Source: Amycolatopsis taiwanensis DSM 45107 (GTDB taxonomy: Bacteria > Actinomycetota > Actinomycetes > Mycobacteriales > Pseudonocardiaceae). Taken from it: a stretch of 64,000 nucleotides of DNA. Location: positions 1 to 64,000 of the forward strand of contig NZ_JAFB01000023.1 of the NCBI RefSeq assembly GCF_000519205.1, given 5' to 3'. Shown here piece after piece: positions 16,827 to 25,133 of the stretch (positions are counted from its first letter, which is position 1; each line of letters opens with the position of its first letter). Made by a program: the position numbers and the translations under genes. The notes below the pieces were generated by a model, which was not told the origin of the DNA, ran no database searches, and saw nothing but the letters and a program-made list of their open reading frames with translations.

Positions 16827-17291
16827 ATGACAACGAACGAGTCCGAAGTCAGGGCGCTCTTGGACGGTCGAGTCGAGGCGTGCCGGACAAAGAACATCGA
16901 TCGACTCATGTCACATTATTCTGCCGACATCGTTTATTACGATGCCGTCCCCCCTCTCCAGTTCGTGGGAAGCGAAGAAGTCCGCGGCAACTTTTCCCGG
17001 TGGTTCGACGGGTATGACGGCCCCATCGGACTGGAAACGCACGACCTGACCATTACGACAAGCGGCGACGTCGCGTTCGCCAACATGCTTCACCTGAACT
17101 CCGGAACGCGAAAGAACGGTTCCCACAGTGCGATATGGGTGCGGTCGACCGTGTGCTGCCGGCGGTCCAGCGGCAAGTGGCTGATCATGCACGAACACAT
17201 CTCGGTGCCGATCAACCCGGAGAACCGGCAAGCCTGGCTTCCGCCGGTTCACCAGGCCGATGGTCGGTCGGGCCCCGCCGAGAAACAGTGA
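16827..17291 (+). CDS. SnoaL-like/NTF2-fold protein
   Basis: 154 residues. The pattern RTKNIDRLMSHYSADIVYYD, ...F.G.EEVR..F..WFDGY.G and ...GKWLIMHEHISVP is that of the SnoaL-like/DUF4440 ketosteroid-isomerase-fold family, in which a cone-shaped pocket binds small hydrophobic ligands. The short C-terminal tail is disordered. It may be an enzyme or a ligand-binding stress protein; no catalytic pair can be fixed. Ribosome site GGAGG 6-10 nt upstream. Same direction as the LysR gene, 128 nt downstream. Confidence 0.75.
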   Translation: MTTNESEVRALLDGRVEACRTKNIDRLMSHYSADIVYYDAVPPLQFVGSEEVRGNFSRWFDGYDGPIGLETHDLTITTSGDVAFANMLHLNSGTRKNGSHSAIWVRSTVCCRRSSGKWLIMHEHISVPINPENRQAWLPPVHQADGRSGPAEKQ

Positions 17292-17441
17292 CGGACCCGA
17301 ACGCACCGTCACCATTTCAGTTCAGCAAGGAAATCGGCTTCCATCGGCTGGGACTTCTTGACCGGTCCGCAAGCCCGGCGCTTCACTTGGCGGGATGACC
17401 TGATTTGTTCGGGTTTGCTTTGGACGAACCGGGGAGGACCG

Positions 17442-17930
17442 ATGTCCGTTACGGATGAGTTGCTCGCCGCCAACGCCGAGTACGCGGAGACCTTCTCCGG
17501 GCCGCTTCCGATGCCACCCGCCCGTCACGTCGCCGTGGTGGCATGTATGGATGCCCGGCTCAACGTGTACGGGGCGCTTGGCCTCCACGAAGGCGAAGTC
17601 CACGTCATTCGCAACGCCGGGGGAGTGGTGAGTGAGGACGTCATCCGTTCGCTCGCGATCAGCCAGCGGCTGCTCGGCACGCGGGAGATCGTCCTCATTC
17701 ACCACACCGACTGCGGCATGCTCACCTTCACCGACGACGAGTTCAGACAGGCGATCCAGGACGACACCGGGATCAAGCCGCCGTGGGCCGCCGAAGCGTT
17801 TCCAGACCCCGAGACCGACGTCCGGCAGTCCATCGCCCGCGTCAAGGCCAGCCCGTTCCTCCCGTACAAGGACGCCGTCCGCGGTTTCGTGTTCGACGTG
17901 GCGACCGGAAGGCTCGCCGAGGTCTCGTGA
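17442..17930 (+). CDS. Beta-carbonic anhydrase
   Basis: 162 residues from the ATG at 17442 (GGGGAGG upstream). It interconverts CO2 and bicarbonate. Zinc ligands: Cys and Asp in ACMDARL (C-x-D-x-R, about residues 35-39) and His and Cys in IHHTDCGM (H-x2-C, about residues 88-91). Short mycobacterial-type beta carbonic anhydrases of about 163 residues have the same layout, with RNAGGVVSEDVIRSL between the motifs. It stands alone ahead of a convergent ABC permease. Confidence 0.9.
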   Translation: MSVTDELLAANAEYAETFSGPLPMPPARHVAVVACMDARLNVYGALGLHEGEVHVIRNAGGVVSEDVIRSLAISQRLLGTREIVLIHHTDCGMLTFTDDEFRQAIQDDTGIKPPWAAEAFPDPETDVRQSIARVKASPFLPYKDAVRGFVFDVATGRLAEVS

Positions 17931-17954
17931 ATCGCCGCCGATGCTGCCTTCCGC

Positions 17955-18857
17955 TCAGCTGCCGGCCAGCCCGCGCGCGCGGAGCACGGAGGTCTCGAGC
18001 GGACGGAAGATCAGCAGGTCGATGCCGATGCCGACGAACAGGATCAGGAAGATCGCGGCGAGGACGGTAGGCATGTCGTTGAAGCTGCGGCCCTGGTCGA
18101 GATAGGCGCCGAGACCGAGGCCGAGCTGCGGGGAGACGGCGATCAGCTCGGCCGCCATCAGCGACCGCCACGAGAACGCCCAGCCCTGCTTGAGCCCGGC
18201 GAGGTAACCGGGCAGTGCCGCGGGCAGCAGGATGTGCCGGGCGGTGGCGAGCCGGCCGGCGCCCAGCGCGCGGCCGACCCGAAGCAGGCTCGGCTGGACC
18301 TGGTCGATGCCGGCGACCAGCCCGTTGGCGATGGAGGGCACCGACCCGAGCAGCACCACGAAGTAGATCGCGGTGTTGTCGATACCGAACCACAGCACGG
18401 CGGCCGGCACCCAGGCCACCGACGGCAGGCTCTGCAACCCGGACAGCAGCGGGCCGATCGCGGACCTGATCACGGTGACCCGGGCGACGAGCAGGCCGAG
18501 CGGGGTGCCGATGGCGACCCCGGCGAGGAACCCGAGCACGGCCCGGTGCACCGAGGTCCAGACGGTGCCGAACACCGACCCGTCGGTCACCGTGCCCCAG
18601 AACGTGTTCCACACGGCCAGTGGCGCGGGCAGCTTGTACTCGGGCCAGAACGCCGCGGCCCACAGCGCCTGCCAGAGCGCGACGATGAGCACGATCGCGA
18701 CGGCCGGTGGCAGCACGCCGCGCAGGAGCCGGCGCGAAGTGGTCCGGGCGGGTGCCGGCGTGTCCAGCACGTCCAGTCCGGCCCCCACGGCATCCAGCTC
18801 GGCTCCGCTGCTTTCGTCGGGGCGGCCCAGCCCCGGACGGGTGTCGCGTGTGTTCAT
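17955..18857 (-). CDS. ABC transporter permease, sulfonate/nitrate/taurine type
   Basis: 300 residues, six predicted TM segments after a 45-residue soluble N-terminus. The EAA loop is ALGAGRLATARHILLPAALPGYLAGL-like (about residues 200-225), typical of SsuC/NrtB/TauC permeases. It is 10 nt downstream of the substrate-binding protein gene, so the two form an operon. No ATPase gene is present next to them; a shared ATPase elsewhere would be needed. Probable substrate: an aliphatic sulfonate or similar anion (family-based). Confidence 0.85.
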   Translation of the reverse strand: MNTRDTRPGLGRPDESSGAELDAVGAGLDVLDTPAPARTTSRRLLRGVLPPAVAIVLIVALWQALWAAAFWPEYKLPAPLAVWNTFWGTVTDGSVFGTVWTSVHRAVLGFLAGVAIGTPLGLLVARVTVIRSAIGPLLSGLQSLPSVAWVPAAVLWFGIDNTAIYFVVLLGSVPSIANGLVAGIDQVQPSLLRVGRALGAGRLATARHILLPAALPGYLAGLKQGWAFSWRSLMAAELIAVSPQLGLGLGAYLDQGRSFNDMPTVLAAIFLILFVGIGIDLLIFRPLETSVLRARGLAGS

Positions 18858-18867
18858 CGCGTCGTCC

Positions 18868-19935
18868 TCACTGGCCGCCGAGCCCGGCCGCGTCGATCGC
18901 CGGCTTGTGCTGGTCGCTCAACACCTTGTTGAGCAGGTCCAGGTCGAGGAATCCGTTGAGGTTCGCCGCGGTCCTGACGACTCCCGCGGTCACCGAGTCC
19001 TGCGCGAGTTGCGGGTAGGCCGCGCTGTCCGGGTCGGGGCCGAGGGTGATCTCGCTGAACGCCCGGTCGAGCACGGCTGGGGAGAGCCGGTCGTGGGTCA
19101 GCTCGGCGATGCCGTCGTTGACCGCGGTCCTGGCGTCGGCCGGGTTCGCCGCCGCCCAGTCGGTCGCGGCCAGGACGGCCTTGAGCACGGCCGTCACGGT
19201 CGCGGGGTGCTGCTGGAGGAACTCGGTACGCACGACCACGACCGTGGTCGGGAACTTTCCGTCCGGCCACCGGGATTTCTCGTCGAGCAGGACGTTCGCG
19301 CCGGCGTCGAGGACGAGTTGCGAGGCCCACGGTTCGGGCAGCCACCCGCCGTCGATGTCGCCGTTGCGGAAGGCGTCGAACGCCTGCGGGTTGTCCAGGT
19401 TGGCGACCGTGACCTGGCCCGACAGGCCGGTGGTGGAGAGCCACTTCTTCAGCGCGACGTCCTGAGTGTTGCCTTTGGACGGTGTGGCGAGGGTCTTGCC
19501 CTTGAGCTGGGCCGGGGTGGTGATGTCCGGCTTGACGACCAGTTCGGCTCCGCCGGACACGGCGCCGGAGACCACCTGGATCGTGCCACCCGACTTCGTG
19601 AAGGCGTTGATCGCCGGGCCCGGGCCGATGAAGCCGATGTCGAGCGACCCGCCCAGCAGGGCGTTCGCCTCGTCCGTGCCCGAGTTGAAAGTCTGCGCGG
19701 TCAGCTTGGTGGAGCCCAGTTCCCGGGCGAAGAAGTCCTTGTGCACACCGATGATCGCCGGGGCGTGGGTGACGTTGGGAAAGTAGCCGAGCCGCACTTC
19801 GGTCGCCGCCCCCTCATCCTGCGCGTGAGTGGACTGACCCGCCGTGTTGCCGGCACGGGAGCAACCGGCGAAAACGGCGGTCAGGGCGAGCGCGGCCACT
19901 GCGACGGAGAGGAGACGGCGGTATCGAGATGACAT
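18868..19935 (-). CDS. ABC transporter substrate-binding lipoprotein (SsuA/NrtA-like)
   Basis: 355 residues from the ATG at 19935, preceded by GGAAAGGG. Lipoprotein signal: basic MSSRYRR, hydrophobic core and lipobox VFAGC at about residue 24. The mature part opens EVRLGYFPNVTHAPAIIGV, and has GGSLDIGFIGPGPAINAF and DIDGGWLPEPWAS, which are hallmark stretches of the SsuA/TauA/NrtA family. It would capture the substrate outside the membrane for the permease encoded next. Sulfonate is more likely than nitrate, but this is not decided by sequence alone. Confidence 0.87.
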   Translation of the reverse strand: MSSRYRRLLSVAVAALALTAVFAGCSRAGNTAGQSTHAQDEGAATEVRLGYFPNVTHAPAIIGVHKDFFARELGSTKLTAQTFNSGTDEANALLGGSLDIGFIGPGPAINAFTKSGGTIQVVSGAVSGGAELVVKPDITTPAQLKGKTLATPSKGNTQDVALKKWLSTTGLSGQVTVANLDNPQAFDAFRNGDIDGGWLPEPWASQLVLDAGANVLLDEKSRWPDGKFPTTVVVVRTEFLQQHPATVTAVLKAVLAATDWAAANPADARTAVNDGIAELTHDRLSPAVLDRAFSEITLGPDPDSAAYPQLAQDSVTAGVVRTAANLNGFLDLDLLNKVLSDQHKPAIDAAGLGGQ

Positions 19936-20079
19936 GGGTGACCCTTTCCAGGGAAGGGAGATGGCGAGAGTTTCGCATTCCCTTTCCACGCGTTCCACCG
20001 CATCCGAGTGCTGGGACACCCCTTGACATTCACCGCCTCTGCCCGGTGTGTCCCCGGTCCAGGCGACCATGTTCCCGGT

Positions 20080-20733
20080 TCAGGCAGGCGAGTTCTGGCT
20101 TGGAGCGACAGGACGACGGTTCACCGAGATCGAGGCCGAATCACTCCGCCAACGCAAACCGACGAGCCCGTTTCGCAGCCTGCTCCGAAGAAGCCGGGCG
20201 AAGTGCCGCCGCCGAGCACTACGGCACCGGCCGTGGAAAATGATGAACTCGTCGAAGACATGGACGCCGGGCCGGGCGGCGACCGACACCGCGGCGTCAC
20301 GGACTGCCCTGAGATCCGCCACCGTATCGGGTGGCATCACGATGGTGGCGGGGTGGCCGTCGAACTGGGCGTCACCGGCGACGTGATCGCCGTGAGCGTG
20401 TGTGTGGGCGACGACGAGTTCGTATGCGTAACGACGGTTCGAGGCCAGCCACTCGCCGAGCAGCGTGTCGACAGTCGCCCGCAGCGGAAACCGATCCGGG
20501 TCGGCGGTTGCCCCGGTGTCGAGCAGCAGGGCGCGCTCGTTTCCGAAGAACAGGTACAGGAAGGGTGCTTCGAAATGGACCGCCTTGTTCTGGCACAGCA
20601 CGAACGTGTGTGGGTCGTAGGCGTGGACCTGGATCGGCGGGTCGGTGTTACGCCGGGCTGACGGCGAACCATGGATCCACCGGATGCCCAGGTCACCGGG
20701 ACGAGGCGCGTCGGACATGAAATCGATTTCCAT
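20080..20733 (-). pseudogene. MBL-fold metallohydrolase, C-terminally truncated
   Basis: The N-terminal half is a normal metallo-beta-lactamase fold: FFGNERALLLDTGATADP, then VVAHTHAHGDHVAGD, the H-x-H-x-D-H zinc motif (about residues 110-115). After about residue 155 the frame turns into Arg/Ser-rich text (CRSARRRHFARLLRSRLR) without the second His ligand, the bridging Asp or the C-terminal His. Total length is 217 residues against about 280-300 for the family. I read it as a gene whose 3' half was lost; the protein would lack an intact di-zinc site. Start with GGAAGG upstream. Confidence 0.6.
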
Positions 20734-20834
20734 GTTTTCCTTCCGTTGCCGTCGCGCGGTTGACGACGATGTCGCCGGGCGCCGGGCGGGACTGGCTAAG
20801 CTGACGCCGTGACGGCAGGCGAGAGGCGGCGAGG

Positions 20835-21227
20835 GTGACCATCTGGGCCGACGTGATCAACTACGTACGCATCCGGTACGAGGTGCTGGAGGAGCGGGAC
20901 GACTGGCTGCGCTTCCGGCTGGGTACCGAGGACGGCCGCACGCAGCAGGTCGCGGTGCACCACCTGCCCGACCACGATGGTGCGGAGTGGGCGGAGATCT
21001 CGTCGCCGGTCGGCTGGGCCGACAAGATCGACCTGCGGCGGTTGCTCGAGCTCACCGGCGGGGCGAGCGGCGGCGGTGCGGTCGTGGTCGACGGCGTCGC
21101 GCTGATCAGGCACACGGTGCAGCTGACCGCTTCGCATGCTCAGGACGGATTCGAACGCGCCCTCGCGTCGACCGCCGCAGCGGCCGACGCGTTCGAGCGG
21201 GAACTCGCCGGCACCGACGAGTTCTGA
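20835..21227 (+). CDS. Conserved hypothetical protein (130 aa)
   Basis: The GTG start gives a short protein opening TIWADVINYVRIRYEVLEER, then alternating hydrophobic/charged segments (DDWLRFRLGTEDGRTQQVAV; AEWAEISSPVGWADKIDLRR) and an Ala-rich acidic helical tail. The layout recalls small YbjN/T3SS-chaperone-like alpha/beta proteins of actinomycetes, but I cannot name it. No signal or membrane segment. Convergent with the MFS gene, 19 nt away. Confidence 0.65.
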   Translation: MTIWADVINYVRIRYEVLEERDDWLRFRLGTEDGRTQQVAVHHLPDHDGAEWAEISSPVGWADKIDLRRLLELTGGASGGGAVVVDGVALIRHTVQLTASHAQDGFERALASTAAAADAFERELAGTDEF

Positions 21228-21245
21228 GCAGACACCGCGACGTGA

Positions 21246-22505
21246 TCACGAAGGGGCCGCCGGGGCGTCTTCGGTGAGGTTGCGGACGCTGCGGCTGCAC
21301 AGCGCGGCGACGGTGGCGGCCACGATGAGTGCCGCGCCGATGTTCAAGGTTGTCGAGACGTCCAGCATCGTGGCGACGGGGCCGATCGCGATCTCCCCGA
21401 TCGGCATCGCGACCAGGGAACCGATCGCGTCGTACGAGTAGACCTTCGCCAGCTTGTCCTCGGGAATGTGGTGCTGCAGCGACACATCCCACGCGATGGC
21501 GAACTGTTCCAGCGCGACGCCCGTGGTGAACATCGCGGCGATCAACACGACCATCGTGGGCGCCTCGGCCATCGCGATCAACGGCAACGCCACGGCGACG
21601 GTGAACGCGACACCGAAGCACAGCGCGCGCCGGGGTCGCCAACGCGACGCGAGCACACCGCCGACGGCCGCGCCCACGGTCTGGGCGGCGAGCACCAAAC
21701 CCCAGGCGGTGCGGCCGAAGGTGCGGTCGGCGATGCTCGGCCCGAGGACCTGGACGCACCCGGTCTCGACCGCGTTGACGACCATGAACTGCAGCACGAC
21801 GACCCACACCCAGGGGCGGCTGACGAATTCCCGCCAGCCGTCCCGCAGGGCGGTCAGGGTCGGGGTGGACGGCCCGCTGCGTGCCGTCGTGCGGTTTCCC
21901 GGCCGGATTCGGTGGTAGCACGCGGTGGCCAGCGCGAAGGCGCCGCTGGTCAACACGATCGCCCAACCGGAGCCCACCAGTGCGCTCAGCAGCCCGCCGA
22001 GCGGCGCCCCGGCGACGCTCGCCATGTTCGTGCCCAGCCGGGCCACCGCGTTCGCCGGGCGAAGCAGGCCCGCCGGCACGGTTTGCGGGGTCAGCGCGGA
22101 CGCGGCGGGCAAGGATGCCGCCGAGACCGCGCCGTTGACGACGTTCATCGCGACGAGCAGCGGGACCGAGGCGAACCCGGCGAGCACGGAAACCGCGATG
22201 GCGACCTGGCTGGCCGCCGCGGCCGCGCTCGCGCCCTGCAGGATCACCGGGCGGGGCAGCCGGTCGGCGAGCACACCGCCGAACAACAGCAACACCACCA
22301 TCGCGGCGGAGCGGGCGCCGACCACGATGCCGAGGTCAACCAGTGAACCGGTGAGATCCAGCACCGCGAACGCGAGCGCGACGGGCGCGACGGCGTTGCC
22401 CAGATAGCTTGCCACCCGGCCGGCCGCCAGCCAGCGGAACTCCCGGTGCCGCAGCGGGGCCAGCAGACCGGTTCGTGCCGGTAGCTCGCCGGTGTCCGCG
22501 GTCAT
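21246..22505 (-). CDS. MFS transporter (efflux type)
   Basis: 419 residues and about twelve hydrophobic segments. The start at 22505 is fixed by the ATGA overlap with the upstream ArsR-like gene. The N-terminal motif REFRWLAAGRVASYLGNAVA and the loop FGGVLADRLPRPVI (motif A-like, GxxxDRxxR) place it with the MFS_3/TetV-type exporters of actinobacteria. The substrate is unknown; the coupled ArsR-type regulator suggests it is induced by what it exports. Confidence 0.88.
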   Translation of the reverse strand: MTADTGELPARTGLLAPLRHREFRWLAAGRVASYLGNAVAPVALAFAVLDLTGSLVDLGIVVGARSAAMVVLLLFGGVLADRLPRPVILQGASAAAAASQVAIAVSVLAGFASVPLLVAMNVVNGAVSAASLPAASALTPQTVPAGLLRPANAVARLGTNMASVAGAPLGGLLSALVGSGWAIVLTSGAFALATACYHRIRPGNRTTARSGPSTPTLTALRDGWREFVSRPWVWVVVLQFMVVNAVETGCVQVLGPSIADRTFGRTAWGLVLAAQTVGAAVGGVLASRWRPRRALCFGVAFTVAVALPLIAMAEAPTMVVLIAAMFTTGVALEQFAIAWDVSLQHHIPEDKLAKVYSYDAIGSLVAMPIGEIAIGPVATMLDVSTTLNIGAALIVAATVAALCSRSVRNLTEDAPAAPS

Positions 22506-23023
22506 CGCCGCGAATCCAGCTGAAACAGGGAGATCGTGGCGCTCACCCGGACCGTGCCCGGGGTTCGCGGCGGCTTGGCGCCCTCGTGCAGCAGCTCGCT
22601 CACCTGCCGGACGTGGTGCAGGGCGGCCTGCCAGGCTTCGGGGCTCACCCACACCTCGGCGTCCGTCATGGCTCCCGGGGCACCGAGCTGCCGCAGTGCG
22701 GTGCGCCTGCGGAGTTCGTCGCCGAGGGCCGCGGCCAGCATGACGTGGTCCTCGCCGTCACCGGTGATGCGTTCACCGCTGTCCGGGTCGTGGCGGTACC
22801 GCTTGGCCTGTCCGCCGCGGATCGAGACCTCCTCGGCGATCCGCAACAAGCCCGCCTCGTGGAGCTTGCGCAGGTGGTAGCTGACGTTGGCCTGGGTTTC
22901 CCCGAGTTCGCGAGCCGCCTCCGCGGCGCTCATCGCCGCTCCGGTCAACAGCGACAGGATCCGCAGCCGCAGCGGGTGCGCGATGGCCCGCAGGCCGCGT
23001 AGCCGCTCATCGTGGTTCGTCAC
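22502..23023 (-). CDS. ArsR-type winged-helix regulator
   Basis: 173 residues from a GTG. Winged helix: AIAHPLRLRILSLLTGAA, then AAEAARELGETQANVSYHLR (recognition helix) and LHEAGLLRIAE (about residues 12-70). The longer C-terminal part is of the kind seen in helix-turn-helix domain 20 proteins, not in metal-binding ArsR; no Cys metal site is present. It is translationally coupled to the MFS exporter. A TTGACA box lies on the minus strand about 30 nt upstream, with CAGAAT as a possible -10. Confidence 0.85.
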   Translation of the reverse strand: MTNHDERLRGLRAIAHPLRLRILSLLTGAAMSAAEAARELGETQANVSYHLRKLHEAGLLRIAEEVSIRGGQAKRYRHDPDSGERITGDGEDHVMLAAALGDELRRRTALRQLGAPGAMTDAEVWVSPEAWQAALHHVRQVSELLHEGAKPPRTPGTVRVSATISLFQLDSRR

Positions 23024-23056
23024 GGCGGCGATTCTGCGGCAAGATCGATCCGACTG

Positions 23057-23524
23057 TCAAATAGTTCTTTGGGGGTTCTGCTGCTCCACTACCGCCTTCA
23101 AAGCCACCGCGCCTGCGTGGTACTCGGCTTCCAGGGCCGTGCGGTGCTCGGCGAGAAGGGTTTGCGCCATCGCTCCGCTGAAGACCTCTTCGTCGACCAG
23201 CCGGGTCCCGTCGCCCTCCGGGACGACGGTGAAGCTGTGGCGGCCGAAGAAGATCCCGGGGTCACCCCCTTCCCAGGCCAGCGTCAGCGGCTCGGTCACT
23301 TCGGTGACGGTGACGTCGAACTCCCGCTCGGTGGGTGTGCCCTGGTTGGTTCGCCAGCGGAGGACGGCACCCGGTGCCAGGTGGCCAGCGGGTGGACCGT
23401 CGAGCAATTCCAGCGTGGGGTGCCACCGGCGGTAGCGGGGCACATCGATCAACACGCGCCAGACCTGTTCAGGAGTCGCGGCGATGGCGGCTGCGACGCG
23501 TATCCGCAAGCTGTTTTCCTGCAT
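23057..23524 (-). CDS. SRPBCC-family protein (START/AHSA1-like)
   Basis: 155 residues. The opening IRVAAAIAATPEQVWRVLID with YRRWHPTLELL, the central FDVTVTEVTEPLTLAWEGG and the C-terminal long helix (LLAEHRTALEAEYHAGAVAL) are the marks of the polyketide-cyclase/SRPBCC fold, a pocket for hydrophobic ligands. The role is unknown. It is divergent from a TetR gene (77 nt), which is the likely regulator. Confidence 0.8.
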   Translation of the reverse strand: MQENSLRIRVAAAIAATPEQVWRVLIDVPRYRRWHPTLELLDGPPAGHLAPGAVLRWRTNQGTPTEREFDVTVTEVTEPLTLAWEGGDPGIFFGRHSFTVVPEGDGTRLVDEEVFSGAMAQTLLAEHRTALEAEYHAGAVALKAVVEQQNPQRTI

Positions 23525-23600
23525 GGTCGTTCAGGATAATGGCGCGCGGCCGGGGAACGCGCCCGAATAAACTGGCTCCATCGCTGGGATCAAGGGACAA

Positions 23601-24191
23601 GTGCAGAAGCGCGGCGAGCAGCGCCGGCGCTTGATCATCGATGCGGCCATCGACCTGTTCGGCCGGCAGGGCTACCGGGGCACCGGCCTGGCGGCGATCG
23701 CCCAGCGGGCAGGTATCACGCCGTCCGCGGTCATTCACCACTTCGGCAGCAAGGAAGGGCTCCTGCGCGCGGTCCTGGACGAGCACGATGCCCGCTCCGC
23801 CGAACGGCTGTCGCAGTACGTCGGCAAGGGTGTCCGCGGGCTGATCGACGCCTTGCTGGACAACGCCGAACACATGCGGCGCCATATCCATCTCGCCACG
23901 CTGCACGCGACCTTGCAGGCGGAGCACCTCGCGGCCGACCCCGGCAACGAAGTTCGTGACCGCTTCCTCCAGCGCAGCCGGCAGCTCCGTCGCGCCATGG
24001 CGAACATCCTGCGCACCGCCATCCGCACCGGCGAACTCGCCAACTGCCCCGACCCGGAGGCCGTGGCCGCCGAGATCCTCGCCTTCCAGGAGGGTGCGCT
24101 GATCCTGTGGCGCCTGGACCCCGGCGACATCGATCTGCGTGCCCTCTATCAAACCCATCTCGGCCGGCTGATCATCGATGCCCGCAACTGA
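23601..24191 (+). CDS. TetR/AcrR-family transcriptional regulator
   Basis: 196 residues from a GTG. Helix-turn-helix: GLAAIAQRAGITPSAVIHHF (about residues 32-51) followed by GSKEGLLRAVLDEHD. The C-terminal domain belongs to the common TetR_C group with ...LQRSRQLRRAMANILRTAIR. Divergent from the SRPBCC gene and upstream of the PQQ locus, so either could be its target. Confidence 0.88.
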   Translation: MQKRGEQRRRLIIDAAIDLFGRQGYRGTGLAAIAQRAGITPSAVIHHFGSKEGLLRAVLDEHDARSAERLSQYVGKGVRGLIDALLDNAEHMRRHIHLATLHATLQAEHLAADPGNEVRDRFLQRSRQLRRAMANILRTAIRTGELANCPDPEAVAAEILAFQEGALILWRLDPGDIDLRALYQTHLGRLIIDARN

Positions 24192-24507
24192 GTTCGAAAA
24201 TTGTTGGCATCTTCGATTGGCCGGCCGGGCGCCGGTGACATTCCGGTCACGATAAACAATGCGGTGGACGGACCTACTGTCGATGTTGGACGGTCGATAC
24301 GAAGGATGTCCGCGCGGGTGCGGAAGGTTTCGGGTTCGCGGGAAATCGGTGAACCCGGGAGTGCTGCGGGATCTTCGTAACCGTGGAATCATGAAGGAAA
24401 GGCCCACCGAGGGCTGATTGGTGACGATAAATTGTGGACTGATTACGCTGTGCTGCGGTTCACTATTCGTCCGGAGTAAAGATATCGGTCCGGGAGGTGG
24501 AAATCGG
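24192..24507. other. Regulatory gap upstream of the PQQ locus
   Basis: 316 nt without a gene. It holds the inverted repeat GTGAC-ATTCCG-GTCAC (24235-24250), followed at once by AT-rich GATAAACAAT, and a second similar stretch GTGACGATAAATTGTGG near 24421. The repeat resembles a CRP/FNR-type half-site pair. These are the best candidates for control of the PQQ-associated gene at 24508. Confidence 0.35.
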
Positions 24508-24966
24508 ATGACGACCGCGAAGGAGCGTCCCGACACGCTGCACGAGTTCGGCTTGGACGTCCAGAACAAGGGGTCGCTCGGGCGGGTGCTCGCGACCGGC
24601 AACATCCGGCAGGCCGAGGAGGTCGACGGGCGCATGCGGGCCGAAGTCCGGATCCCGCCCGACGAACTCGCCTGGGATCCGTCGATTCTCGTGATGCCCC
24701 GCGGCGGTGACCTCGAACTGACGCTCGTCAATGACGACACGAACACGCACTGCGCGCACTTGCCGAGCAACGGTGACAACAAGTGGATGTGGCTGCCGGT
24801 CTATTCGCGAGGAACGGTCACCCTCAATCTCGACGGTCCGGGCTACTACTGGTTCAGCTCCAACATCGGCAACGACGAGGGCCGCGGCCTGATCGGCGCC
24901 ATCGTCGTGCGCGGCGACGCGCCCAGCCAGGCGCGCCTCGACCGGCCGGACCAGCCGCGCCCGTAG
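24508..24966 (+). CDS. PQQ-associated cupredoxin-like protein (MSMEG_3727 family)
   Basis: 152 residues from the ATG at 24508, chosen for GGGAGG upstream; the frame is open 30 codons earlier. The beta-rich core has DLELTLVNDDTNTHCAHLPS, KWMWLPVYSRGTVTLNLDGP and GYYWFSSNIGNDEGRGLIGA, a plastocyanin-like fold pattern with His and Cys in NTHCAH. It corresponds to the MSMEG_3727 family, which accompanies PQQ-dependent dehydrogenases in actinobacteria. It may be an electron acceptor or accessory subunit for the enzyme at 25134; this is inferred from context. No signal peptide is visible. Confidence 0.75.
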   Translation: MTTAKERPDTLHEFGLDVQNKGSLGRVLATGNIRQAEEVDGRMRAEVRIPPDELAWDPSILVMPRGGDLELTLVNDDTNTHCAHLPSNGDNKWMWLPVYSRGTVTLNLDGPGYYWFSSNIGNDEGRGLIGAIVVRGDAPSQARLDRPDQPRP

Positions 24967-24970
24967 CCGG

Positions 24971-25035
24971 ACCGGCACCGCATCTCAGCCGGCCAGGCAT
25001 TGAGCGCGGTTCAAGCCCGCCGGCGTGTGAGGCAA
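24971..25035 (+). repeat. Dispersed repeat, copy B
   Basis: ACCGGCACCG, a 21-nt spacer, then GAGCGCGGTTCAAGCCCGCC and GGCGTGTGAGGCAA. In tandem with copy C, 79 nt on. It starts just after the stop of the PQQ-associated gene. Confidence 0.6.
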
Positions 25036-25042
25036 CAGAGAC

Positions 25043-25114
25043 GCGCGACCGGCACCGCATCTCAGGCGGCCAGAGGCATTGAGCGCGGTTCAAGCCCGCC
25101 GGCGTGTGAGGCAA
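25043..25114 (+). repeat. Dispersed repeat, copy C (upstream of PQQ dehydrogenase)
   Basis: GCGCGACCGGCACCG, a 23-nt spacer, GAGCGCGGTTCAAGCCCGCC and GGCGTGTGAGGCAA. It ends 19 nt before the dehydrogenase ATG, the same distance as copy A to metY. CCGC-ATCTCAG-GCGG inside it can form a short hairpin, and the GGTTCAAGC core can fold as GCGG-TTCAAGC-CCGC, like a T-arm. Confidence 0.6.
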
Positions 25115-25133
25115 GAGAGAGGAGCAGCGGCAG

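Noticed and set aside
25002-25035. tRNA-like T-arm (GGTTCAAGC) in the dispersed repeat
   Set aside because: No acceptor stem, D-arm or anticodon arm can be built around it, and the same block recurs three times; not a tRNA.
24971-25114. CRISPR array
   Set aside because: Only two tandem units with unequal length and no further spacers; no cas genes.
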